A stretch of 64,000 bases of DNA from JAPPFW01 sp965231815 (lineage in GTDB: Bacteria > Actinomycetota > Acidimicrobiia > Spongiisociales > Spongiisociaceae): assembly GCA_965231815.1 (NCBI GenBank), contig OZ246890.1, positions 2,728,001-2,792,000 of the forward strand. The letters are read 5' to 3'. Both the position numbers and the translations under genes were made by a program. The first letter of the stretch is position 1, and every line of letters begins with the position of its first letter. The notes below the pieces were generated by a model. It was not told the DNA's origin. It did not search any database and was given only the letters and a program-made list of their open reading frames with translations. Positions 1 to 9,014 of the stretch are shown here, piece after piece.

Positions 1-2695
1 GTGGGCCGACTGCCCGAGACGGCGCCGGGCCTCGGCGACCTGGGCGGTCGAGACCCGCGACGTCAGCTCCACCACTTCCGAAAAAGTCCGTCGGTCCCGG
101 AACAGCCCCTCCTCGTAGGTTTGGCCGACGCGCCTTCGGTTCCCATACCTCTTGACTGTGTTTTGTACCTCCTCTTCGAGGATGCGGCGGGCGCCGCCCA
201 GCTCGCGGAGGCTGTTGAAATAGCCCAGCACGGTCATGTAGGGATCGGCCGGATTGTCGAGGTTCTTGTGACCTCCGGCGTCCCGGTAGGCACGCTCGGC
301 GGCCGCCATCAGCGCCAGCCACACGCGACGCATCAACAACTTGGCGCTGCGGCCCGGTGCGGCGATCCCGAGGTAGAGCCGGCCGGGCACCTGATCGACC
401 GCCGCAACCTCGGCAAAGAACGAGTCGCGCCGATCAGTTCCCGGCGGCGGGAAGACCCTGGTATTGGATCGTGCGAACAAAGCTTGGATCTGATCCTGAG
501 CCTGGCGAACCGTGGCGGTGGAAGCCACGATCTTGGGGAGCACATCCGGTGCGGAGTCGTCACCAGGTCGTTCCTGGTCGGCCGAGGCCCGCACGCACAG
601 TGCCTCGATGACCGTCTCGTATAGTCCGGCCATGGTGCCGAGCGGACCCGATATCAGATGAAGCTCGTCCTGGATTATGAGGTCGGGAGAGGGGAGCGGC
701 CGGTCGAGCGGCCGGCCCTGCCTCGGGTCAGCCGCTCCGTAGAAACCGGAACCGTCGAACCGATCGGCGCCGCCCAGCAACGCCCCGACCTGCGCCGTCC
801 ACGGCAAGGAGGCGAACTTGTCCACAGTGGCGATCAGAAACGCCGGCAAGCGACGGTAGATAGGCTCGTCCACCCCCAGTATCGGCAGAGGACGGTCCCC
901 GCTGAAGTCGCACTCGAAATCGGTGCAAACGATACGGAGCTCGGACGGTGCGTCGTCATCCGGTTGCAGGTTGAAAGAGGCAGGCTGGAACCGGATGCCA
1001 CACCACGGACAGCTTTCCAACGGGATGGGTGATGGCTTGCCGATCGGGTCGGCCTTGAAACGGATGGTCTTGGAGCGGGCCGAGTCCGACCGGCTGTCAC
1101 CCTTGCGGCCCATGATGTTCGGGGTGGCGGCCTTGCCCACCCACAGCCCTATCTCGATGGGCCACGCCCCGTAACGTGTCGGGTTAGCCGCCCGCTCCAG
1201 CTCCAGCGCGCAGACCAGGCCGGAGGCGCGGGCGAGTTGATCCAGCGTCAGGAGGCGAAGTGTGTAGCGCATGATCACCGCCACCCCCGCGCCTCGCCTT
1301 CCGTCCTGACCGGGGTTGCGCAGCCGCCTCAACACGATGGCAAAGGCTGCCAGACCCAGATACGCCTCGGTCTTGCCGCCTCCGGTCGGGAAGAACAGCA
1401 GGTCGACGATCTTGCGTTCGGGATGGCGCCGGTTTCCCAGGCCGGGAAGGTTCAGCAATATGAACGCCAGCTGGAATGATCTCCACCTCGGCGCCGGCTG
1501 ATCGGGACCGAGACGCTGCCGCAAGGCGCGGGCCACGGCCCGGTTGGCCATCCTGAAAGCGTCAAGAGCGTCCGGATCCGTGGCGAGGAGCGTTATGCCG
1601 CTCTCGATGCGGGTAGACGCCACACCCGCCAGGCGCAGCAATTCCTCGGCGGTCTCCAGTCGGCTGCCCCCGGCATCATCGATCCGGTCACGCTGTCCAT
1701 CGATCCAGGAACGGTAGTGATTCACGAGGGGGGCTAGCGCCGCCCGGGCGGCTTCGCCATCGGGCAGCGCCCCGAGCGCCTCCATCGACAGCTCAACATC
1801 CGGAATGCCTGCGGGCTCGGTCTTGGCTACGGTCGCGCTCGGAATCCACGCGGTTCGGAGTAGGTGGCAGGCGTCATCGATCACCTCCCATTCGGCGGAT
1901 ACGCCGTGGCCGACCGCGTACTCGGGGGAGTCGGAGTAGTGGAGGTCGGCAACCCGGTCGTCCCAGCCTGCGGACCCCATCGCACGGGGATCGGGGCGAG
2001 GAACGAAAGCCTCATCACCGCTGATCTCGAGTTCCGCCTGGAAGGCGTAGGCTGAGTCGGCCACCCCGTCGCTCACCGTTGACCGATTGTTGACGAGGAA
2101 GACCGAGGCCGATCGGGTGCCGTCGGGAAGGCTTGCCAGACGCCCCACATCGACCGGACGCGAAAAAACATGCAGCCTTAAGCCGCCCGAATCCGGAACC
2201 AGGTGATCATCCGGGCCGGTGAGCGATACCCGGATGGTTCGTTCCTCCTGATGCCGTCGCCACACCTTGATCGGTTTTCCGCTCTTGTCTTCGAACCGGA
2301 CAGGCCGGTAGTCGCCCCAGCGCACCGTTACATCGAACCGCTCCGTCCGGCCCGACACGAGGAAGCTCAGACCCATCGACGACGGGAAGAACCCTTTCTT
2401 GGCTGCCCGACGTTCTTCGGTGGACTCCTCCGCCAACCCGGCGGCTTCCGGAATCTCGTCGAGGGAATCGTCTTCATCGTCGTCGCTGCGTCTCTTCGAG
2501 TGGTGTGCCCGACGGGATCAGGAAGCCGGTCAGGTACCAACTCGCCGGCCTTCGCCATACCGGTAGTCGTTCGCCGGCCAGTCCATCGCCAGCACCGGGC
2601 CCTACCAGATCGAGCTTCAGCGCCTCGATCAGATACTCCCGTACAGCCGGGGAGTCGCTCCAATCGGGGTTCGAGCAAGATGAGTCAGCCATCAT
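1..2695 (-). pseudogene. drmA: DISARM helicase DrmA, 5' part, frameshifted and cut by the window edge
   Basis: DrmA is the DEAD-like helicase of the DISARM anti-phage system. The minus strand reads from ATG at 2695 (MMADSSCSNPDW) through a conserved N-terminal block ending ...WYLTGFLIPSGTPLEE. It then stops in that frame at about 2474. The reading resumes one base shifted (SDDDEDDSLDE) and stays open to position 1. Deleting one base of the GAAGAGA stretch near 2491-2497 restores one frame. Downstream are a Walker A (FFPTGGGKTEAY, ~1365-1400), a cysteine cluster (CPWC ~1000, CTDFEC ~915), the DrmA-typical QDELHLISGPLG (~630-665) and STATVR (~520). The 3' part, and presumably drmB and drmC, lie beyond the left edge. 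The frameshift may be real decay, programmed slippage or a sequencing error. Confidence 0.88.
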
Positions 2696-2724
2696 AGGCC
2701 ATACTGTAGGCAGCGGCTGGGACA

Positions 2725-2740
2725 GATACGATCACGTATC
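2725..2740. promoter_or_regulatory. Palindrome between divergent drmA and the repeat-protein gene
   Basis: GATACG-ATCA-CGTATC is a perfect 6+4+6 inverted repeat, 30 bp upstream of the drmA start and ~130 bp upstream of the divergent cassette gene. Its position suits an operator for either gene. No regulator can be assigned and no clear -35/-10 pair was found here. Confidence 0.35.
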
Positions 2741-2872
2741 CGCCGTTCGAACCGTGATTGTCACCGCTGTGGCGTAGAATGTGCTCGAGAGGCATAGAAG
2801 GCCTTTAGTAGAGACTGTTACCGGTAGTCGGACCGTCAAGTCTGTGCACCGGCTAGTGCGAGGAGGTTGAGG

Positions 2873-3658
2873 ATGACCACGATCAGATACGTCACTCGCG
2901 AGGAACTGTGGCAGGAGATGGAAGCTTTTCTTGAGGAAGAGCGGATGACGGTGGAGGAGTTCCGCGCCGAGGGCGAAGCGGACACCCTCACCGACGCCAA
3001 CCTCCGCGAGCTCTGGCTCATGTACAGACCGCTCCTGTTCGACGGAATACCCACAGAACGGCCAAGCCGCTCGCGCCATACGGAAGGGATCGAGAACGAT
3101 CGAAGACCCGAGCTAGATCACGGGAGTCCGGAACACCCCAACCAGCGCGGAAGTTCACCCCTGGAAGTTGAGAGTATGACCCCTATACGGTACGTCACGC
3201 GAGACGAGTTCCTGCAGCGACTCGAGCATGAGTTGGAGGATGAGCGGATGACGGTGGAGGAGTTCCGCGCCGAGGGCGAAGCGGACACCCTCACCGACGG
3301 TCACCTACGAGACCTCTGGCTGCATTACCGACCAATCCTGTTCGACGGAATACCTACAGAACGGCCAAGCCGCTCTCATTCTGCCGAAGGCCTTGAGAAC
3401 GGTCGAAGACCCGAGCAAGGTCACATGGTGAATCAGGAACGGACCGGCCCACCCGGGGGCGCACCTCAGGAGGTTGAGAGCATGGCGACTATACGGTATG
3501 TCACGCGAGACGAGTTCCTGCAGCGACTCGAGCATGAGTTGGAGGATGAGCGGATGACGGTGGAGGAGTTCCGCGCCGAGGGCGAAGCGGATACGCTCAC
3601 CGACGCCAACCTACGCGAGCTCTGGCTGCATTACCGACCGCTCCTGTTCGACGAGTGA
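2873..3658 (+). CDS. Threefold tandem-repeat protein, possible antitoxin-like partner of the next gene
   Basis: The 261-residue acidic protein is made of three near-identical ~58-residue units starting at Met codons 2873, 3176 and 3482, joined by ~45-residue variable linkers. Each unit reads IRYVTR(E/D)E..., then ERMTVEEFRAEGEADTLTD, then ELW..YRP.LFD. The first ATG has an AGGAGG site 6 bp upstream. The same AGGAGG-TTGAG sequence is kept before the third unit (3468-3473), and a weaker version before the second. The gene therefore looks like a small ~58-codon gene with its leader that was tandemly duplicated and fused by loss of the first two stop codons. Internal starts could give shorter products. 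The stop overlaps the next start (GTGA), implying translational coupling. Function is unknown; no family was recognised with certainty. Confidence 0.8.
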   Translation: MTTIRYVTREELWQEMEAFLEEERMTVEEFRAEGEADTLTDANLRELWLMYRPLLFDGIPTERPSRSRHTEGIENDRRPELDHGSPEHPNQRGSSPLEVESMTPIRYVTRDEFLQRLEHELEDERMTVEEFRAEGEADTLTDGHLRDLWLHYRPILFDGIPTERPSRSHSAEGLENGRRPEQGHMVNQERTGPPGGAPQEVESMATIRYVTRDEFLQRLEHELEDERMTVEEFRAEGEADTLTDANLRELWLHYRPLLFDE

Positions 3659-4359
3659 ACGAACGAACACTCAAGACTGTCACCGGGAGCTTTGTAGAAA
3701 CCCTCAACCAGATAGTCGTATCCGCGATCCACACCGATGTCAGGTTTGTGGCAGAGTTGACCTCCGACCGTAAGCGAGCATCAGTCGAAGCATCAAGAGC
3801 GGGAATCCGGTCCGATGGGTTCCCACTCGTGCGTGCAGCCGACGACCCTTCAGCACCGGTGCTCCTGATGAAGGTTCGTTACATGGTCGAGTTGGCGGGC
3901 GACGGAACTTATATACGGGTCGTGACGTCCGCCGTCGGGCTGTGGGTGGATGTCACCGGAGGCCGGAAGAACCATCGACCGCTCATTCGCATCGAGTACG
4001 ACCGGTACCCTCGGACCGCAGATCGACCGGCGGCGCATGTTCATCTGCACGCCAACTCACCGGAGATGGCGTGGGTCTACGGGTCGAGCGGTCGTGCGGC
4101 GCCGGACCTTCACGCCCTCCACTTCCCCGTGGGTGGCCCGCGGTTTCGCCCCACGCTTGAAGACTTCCTGCTCTTCCTCAACCGCGAAAAGCTGTACACG
4201 GATTTCAAGCCCGGATGGAAGCGAGAGGTGCTGGAATCACTTCGTCAATGGGAGCGCATCCAGGCCGCGGCGACCGCCACGAGGTATCCGGGCACGGCGG
4301 CCAGGGCGCTGAAGAAGCTCGGATACGCGGTTTCCTCGCCGGGCGATAGCCTCACTTAG
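3655..4359 (+). CDS. Protein of unknown function, cassette partner of the repeat protein
   Basis: This 234-residue protein starts at GTG 3655, overlapping the stop of the repeat gene, so the two are probably co-translated. No domain was recognised. Visible features are an extended central part (VRYMVELAGDGTYIRVV), a histidine-containing segment (AAHVHLHANS, ~residues 127-137), and the block LHFPVGGPRFRPTLEDFLLFL (~160-180) followed by a basic helical C-terminus. The two-gene pair lies on the strand opposite to the DISARM genes that flank it on both sides. A toxin-antitoxin or accessory defence role is possible but is inference only. Confidence 0.75.
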   Translation: MNERTLKTVTGSFVETLNQIVVSAIHTDVRFVAELTSDRKRASVEASRAGIRSDGFPLVRAADDPSAPVLLMKVRYMVELAGDGTYIRVVTSAVGLWVDVTGGRKNHRPLIRIEYDRYPRTADRPAAHVHLHANSPEMAWVYGSSGRAAPDLHALHFPVGGPRFRPTLEDFLLFLNREKLYTDFKPGWKREVLESLRQWERIQAAATATRYPGTAARALKKLGYAVSSPGDSLT

Positions 4360-4503
4360 GAAATAGGACCTCCCGCGTACTGGTGGGAATGGTCGCCCCG
4401 AACGGGAGTCAGATGATAGGTGGTTTCCTGACGAGTCCCGTTACCTCGTGATCGTGATTCGAATCTGAAGAATCTCTGCGAGCCAATTCGAGTAGCTCCT
4501 CGG

Positions 4504-4899
4504 TCAACCCAGCAGAACTGCTAATACCACACCCATTAATACTGCGGCGTAGAAGAGGATAAGAGTTATAGAAAGAAAAGCCGAGAGCCAAGTCAGGTTG
4601 GGACCTGCAAAGTCGCCGGTCTCCATCAAGAAGTCTATCTCGTCTGGCGCCAGCACTCGTACGTGATCATACAGAGCGCGATATAGGCGCTCCTGGCGCA
4701 GGAAATAGCCATCCAAACCCCAGAACACCAGCGTGGGTAATAGGCCGATAAGCGCCCGGTTGTCGCCATCCTGAGGCGAAACCAGAACGAGCACCGCCGA
4801 TACCAGCACGACGCTCCAACCCTTCAGCATGAAGGAGTTGAAGGCCATGCGGTTGATGACACCCTGGATCAACTCCAGATGCTTCAGCTTGGCTTCCAT
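4504..4899 (-). CDS. Small multi-pass membrane protein within the DISARM locus
   Basis: The 131-residue protein begins MEAKLKHLELIQGVINRMAFNSFMLKGWSVVLV. It has about three hydrophobic segments (residues ~25-42, 48-66 and 103-130) with a short soluble middle (YDHVRVLAPDEIDFLMETGD). It is transcribed in the same direction as drmMI, ~60 bp downstream of it, so it probably belongs to the same transcript. DISARM has no described core component of this type. It could be an accessory membrane-acting effector or an unrelated passenger. Confidence 0.75.
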   Translation of the reverse strand: MEAKLKHLELIQGVINRMAFNSFMLKGWSVVLVSAVLVLVSPQDGDNRALIGLLPTLVFWGLDGYFLRQERLYRALYDHVRVLAPDEIDFLMETGDFAGPNLTWLSAFLSITLILFYAAVLMGVVLAVLLG

Positions 4900-4958
4900 C
4901 CGATCCTCCCCGCGATGCTCCTGAGCGTGACTCGGCTGCTACCCCTCCGGATCCCAGC

Positions 4959-7900
4959 CTAGTTACGACTGTCCCAAAGTGTACGGGGCGAAGCGGACTC
5001 TGCGGATGAGACACCACCTGCTTTACGCGGAGATCGTTTTGCCGGCTCTGGTTTCGTAGCGGGATTGGCGAGTCCGGCGCGGGCTTCCTCGGCGGCTCGG
5101 CGGGCGTTGAGTTCCAGGAGACGAGCGAGGACCTCGTCGTGGACCTCGTCAGGCCAGCGGTAGCGGTAGGGCTTCTTCTTGCGCGGGCTCCAGGTTTCTT
5201 CGTCGATCTCGTAGTCGAGCAGGAACTCGCAATCGGTGGGGATGTCGGACCATCCGTAGGCTTCGAGCACCGCCCGGTCCATAGCGGCGTGCAGGCGGCG
5301 GAGTTCGGCGATGTCGGGGTCGTGTTCGTAGGGATCGTGGAAGCGGTTGTAGGTCTTGGTCATCCCCTCGTCGTTGCGCACCATCAGCGCGGCCCGGAAC
5401 TCGTAGTACTCCCGGCCGACCGTTTCGAGGTCGGAGCGGGTTTCCCAGCCCTCGGGGAAGGGAAAGGTCTCGAAGCAGTCCGTGGGTGTGTAGCGCAGGT
5501 CGTCCTTCATTGATGATCCGAAGAAACGAGCCCAGGCCTCGTGTGGTCGGGCCTGAAGAGCGCAGAATGCGGCATAGGCGTCAAGCGAATAGACGTTCAA
5601 CGCATGGGAGTACACCATATTCGATGGCAGGAAGGCGAACTGCAGATTGTTACTGACTTGAGAGTTCGCCAGTACCCGATCTAAGCTTTGTATAGCTTTG
5701 CGCAAACCTATCCTGTACGCAGAAAAGCACCACCACCTACTTATGTCGCTCTCATTGCTTGGGATTCGTTTGAGGCGGTCTCTAGCTGGCTTAACTCGCG
5801 CTTCCACAATTGCTATTAGTTCTGGCCAACGTTTAAGGCTGTATTCGTAGCTTCGCTCATTAAGATCTATGACATATCGCTGATGATTATGGGTTGGGTG
5901 TACGTTGAGTTCCTTTCCACCTATATATGGGAGGATAGCCCTCTGGTTATCAGGGTTGCGTATAAGTAGTTGATTCATCTCTGATATCGGTGACGGAGCC
6001 CCGACACTATCGGAGTTACCAAATGTAAAACCCATACCACGTAGGATATCGCCTTGATAACTCTTACCACGGTTGATACGTAGCCTCGGGGGATCATCAT
6101 GATGGCCCCGATGGAACAGAAAGGCGGTAATCGTCTCGACTTCCCGGTTGTCAAGGATCTTGGTCGCGCTAAGAGGCCCCTTGCTCACATGAACGACACT
6201 TACCACCACCGCGGCCATGCCGGGCCATTTAACCCGCCGCCGTGCGTGATATATTTCCCCGCCGTTCTGGCATATCCATCGCAAGCCACTGGCGCGCGTG
6301 TCTCCTTGTGCGATGGTGTTGGTGGCGATCAGGCCGAATGTCCCGCCGTGCCGGATCAGATGGAATGCTCGGCGGAAGAAGTGAGCCACCAAGTCGGCGG
6401 CACCGTGACTCTTCGGATGCATCTCCTTCAGCCAATGCGGATAGAAGCTCACGTTCGATGCCGACACGGTGTTCTTTCCGGCAAAGGGCGGGTTGCCCAC
6501 TATGGTGTCAAACCCCGGGTTGGGTCGGTCGAAGACTTCAGGAAACTCGATCTGCCAGTGGAAGGGGGCGAGCGGCGGATCATCGCTACGTAGTTCGGTC
6601 AGCCATCCTTGGTACTGCTCAGTATCACCGTTGAGTACCGCGGTCGCGAACTTCTTGCGGCGGGTCTCCCGCTCCTTGGGCTTGGACCCTTCAAAGAAGG
6701 CCGCAACCACCAGATCACCCAGGAAGCGGACGTTATCGGTTTCCTGGCGCGCCTCCTCCCACATGTCCCGCAGTTCCCAGTCCGACACTGTGTCATCTGC
6801 TGCGCGGATCCGGCGGCGCAACTCGGCGGAGCGGTCCAAGTGCTCCTGTCCTTGCAGAGCCTCGAAACCGTCCTCGAAGTTAGGGGCGTTGCCTTTCCAG
6901 TGGAAGGCTCGTATCTGCGGTATCGACAATCCGACCAGCGAGTCGCCATGTCGTAGGGCATGGTCGAGGAAGGTCAGGGGATGGTCCTTGGCTAGGGTCA
7001 CCAACCACAAGGACAGCTTGGCGAGGTCCACCGCCTTGGGATTGCGATCCACCCCGTAGAGGCAGCGCTGGGCCACCAACCGCCGGGCGAAGATCTGCTC
7101 GTCCTCGTCCGGGGGAATCTCGGGGGTGGCGCTGTGGGCGCGCCAGGCTTCGATCAAGGTATCGGCCAGTTGGCGGCAGGCCTCTACCAGAAAGGCCCCG
7201 GATCCCATGGCCGGGTCGCACACCTTGAGGTCGAGGATCTGCTCGGAGTGGACGGAACCGCCGGACTCTTTGGACAAGCGGGCCAGAATCGGTTCCAGCG
7301 CGGTCCTAACGATCGGTTCGGTCAACTCGCGAGGCGTGTAATGCGACCCCGACCGGCGGCGTTCTTCGCTCGGTTGCAGAACCATGGCGCCCGCCGGAAC
7401 CAGATCGGGGGTGGCGTTGCGGTCGACAACCCCACCGAGAGCGGCGTGCAAATCCTCCAGAGTGTCGGCCGCGCGAACCGCTTTGCTTACTTTGGGTGTG
7501 AGCTTGCGGTCGGTACGGTCCCGCATCCACTTGGCGCGTTTGCCCGCCTCTTCACATAGAAGGGCTTCGAGGTTCACGGTGGCCGGCGCGCCGTACTTCT
7601 TGGGCGTCTTGATCGCCACACTTGTACCCGATGCGGTCTCCAAGCGGAAACCCATCATGGTCTCGTAGACCGATCCGATGTGCTCAACGTCGAGCGCCCG
7701 GTAGGAGATGCGTTCGGCGTCGAGGACGATGAGCTTCTCCAGCACCCGGTGGATGGCGCCGTCCCCCACCCGAGGCGGATCGATCCGTTCCAGCACCTGC
7801 CACGCTCCGGCAGTCCGGCCCTCGAGAAACGGGTAGCGATCGGGATGGAACAGGTCGCCATACTTGGGGGCCATGTCCATCTGTGGGGCATAAGCGCCGG

Positions 7901-9014
7901 TGTGGACCATCCGCCACACCGCCAAGAGCTGGGCGTATGCCCCGTAACGCTGGTCCATCGTGTCGGGGAACAAGGAGTCGTCGGCTCGCAACCGTTCGTA
8001 GAGCCCCGACACCGAGTAGGCGCCCAGAAACGTCTCGTCCTGGGGGAGCAGATCCCGCTCCTCGGCATACAGCAGGTAGACGAGGCGCAGCACCACGGTG
8101 AGCAGGGCCCTGTAGATCTCGTCTGGGTCTTCGTCTAACCACCGTCGCAGCAATTGGCCGTCGGACGCGTCGTGGGCAGACTGGAATCCCCGCAACAGCT
8201 CGTACAAAGCGTGCAGCACCTGGTCGGCGAGGCGTTCGCTCACCTTGTTCTGGAACTTGCGGCTGTCCTCCAGCAGGGCCGCCAGCCGCTTCTCGCGGGG
8301 CTGAGAGAGGAGGCGATTCTGGCAGAGGAGTGCCCGCATCGCCGTACAGATCGGCCGGCCCGCGGTCTGGATCATGTCGCTGACCCGGAAGTCCAGCCAA
8401 CCCGAACTCTCGCCCCGCGGCGCGGAGACGAGCCGGATGGTTTCCCCGTTGAAGAGGAGCCCGGCCGGTACCCCGGTATGGCGTAGCAGGCGCTCCATCC
8501 GACCGTGAGGAAACAGATCCAGAGCCCCGCCGCCGGATGTGGCACGGTCGAGGTTCTCGCCGGGTGAGCGAATGATTACCAGAAGCTGCCAGGGCGAGGT
8601 TCCGTTCTCCTTCACTCCGTTCGGTGGGGGAGTCGAGGACCGGACGGGTTCTATCCGAACCGCGAAGTCGGGCCTCACCACGTCTCCGGACTCGGGCAGT
8701 GGCAACTCCAGTTCGGTCGGGATCGGCATTGCCTCGGTACCGGCGTAGCCCGCCGGGGAGAAGTTCCAGTCCAGCACCCGTTCGGCGAACACCCGGAAAT
8801 CTGCTAGCACGGGCCCCTGATCGGTGGGCGCCGGTCCCGCCGGGTGAGCGCCGTTTTCAACGCAGTCCCGGAGCAGGTTCTGGCCGGCGATGTCCCGGCG
8901 GTTCAGGATCACCCCCGCCTTCACCAAGGCGGGCGCCGACACCACCAGGCCGGTGGGCCGGACGAAGCCGATCCACTCCAGATGGGCTATGACTTGGCGG
9001 TCCGGCCTCGCCAT
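4959..9014 (-). CDS. drmMI: DISARM class 1 adenine-N6 DNA methylase DrmMI
   Basis: This large (1351-residue) methyltransferase of Eco57I type would mark host DNA so that DISARM attacks only unmodified phage DNA. The SAM-binding motif is DPAMGSGAFLVEA (~residue 600) and the catalytic N6-adenine motif is NPPF (VGNPPFAGKN, ~residue 840). A long N-terminal region and a C-terminal target-recognition region flank the methylase core. The ATG at 9014 overlaps the drmD stop in a TGATG junction, which favours it over the in-frame GTG at 9032. The reading frame is intact, unlike drmD and drmA. If it is expressed without the rest, DNA would be methylated with no restriction. Confidence 0.9.
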   Translation of the reverse strand: MARPDRQVIAHLEWIGFVRPTGLVVSAPALVKAGVILNRRDIAGQNLLRDCVENGAHPAGPAPTDQGPVLADFRVFAERVLDWNFSPAGYAGTEAMPIPTELELPLPESGDVVRPDFAVRIEPVRSSTPPPNGVKENGTSPWQLLVIIRSPGENLDRATSGGGALDLFPHGRMERLLRHTGVPAGLLFNGETIRLVSAPRGESSGWLDFRVSDMIQTAGRPICTAMRALLCQNRLLSQPREKRLAALLEDSRKFQNKVSERLADQVLHALYELLRGFQSAHDASDGQLLRRWLDEDPDEIYRALLTVVLRLVYLLYAEERDLLPQDETFLGAYSVSGLYERLRADDSLFPDTMDQRYGAYAQLLAVWRMVHTGAYAPQMDMAPKYGDLFHPDRYPFLEGRTAGAWQVLERIDPPRVGDGAIHRVLEKLIVLDAERISYRALDVEHIGSVYETMMGFRLETASGTSVAIKTPKKYGAPATVNLEALLCEEAGKRAKWMRDRTDRKLTPKVSKAVRAADTLEDLHAALGGVVDRNATPDLVPAGAMVLQPSEERRRSGSHYTPRELTEPIVRTALEPILARLSKESGGSVHSEQILDLKVCDPAMGSGAFLVEACRQLADTLIEAWRAHSATPEIPPDEDEQIFARRLVAQRCLYGVDRNPKAVDLAKLSLWLVTLAKDHPLTFLDHALRHGDSLVGLSIPQIRAFHWKGNAPNFEDGFEALQGQEHLDRSAELRRRIRAADDTVSDWELRDMWEEARQETDNVRFLGDLVVAAFFEGSKPKERETRRKKFATAVLNGDTEQYQGWLTELRSDDPPLAPFHWQIEFPEVFDRPNPGFDTIVGNPPFAGKNTVSASNVSFYPHWLKEMHPKSHGAADLVAHFFRRAFHLIRHGGTFGLIATNTIAQGDTRASGLRWICQNGGEIYHARRRVKWPGMAAVVVSVVHVSKGPLSATKILDNREVETITAFLFHRGHHDDPPRLRINRGKSYQGDILRGMGFTFGNSDSVGAPSPISEMNQLLIRNPDNQRAILPYIGGKELNVHPTHNHQRYVIDLNERSYEYSLKRWPELIAIVEARVKPARDRLKRIPSNESDISRWWCFSAYRIGLRKAIQSLDRVLANSQVSNNLQFAFLPSNMVYSHALNVYSLDAYAAFCALQARPHEAWARFFGSSMKDDLRYTPTDCFETFPFPEGWETRSDLETVGREYYEFRAALMVRNDEGMTKTYNRFHDPYEHDPDIAELRRLHAAMDRAVLEAYGWSDIPTDCEFLLDYEIDEETWSPRKKKPYRYRWPDEVHDEVLARLLELNARRAAEEARAGLANPATKPEPAKRSPRKAGGVSSAESASPRTLWDSRN

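Noticed and set aside
1..624. 207-codon plus-strand frame at the left edge
   Set aside because: It is antisense to drmA, whose helicase motifs are clear on the minus strand.
2873..3658. Triplicated repeat read as a CRISPR-like array
   Set aside because: The units are ~300 bp apart, coding and in frame; no short spacers.
4437..4475. tRNA-like GATTCGAATC segment
   Set aside because: No cloverleaf arms pair around it; it is a chance palindrome.
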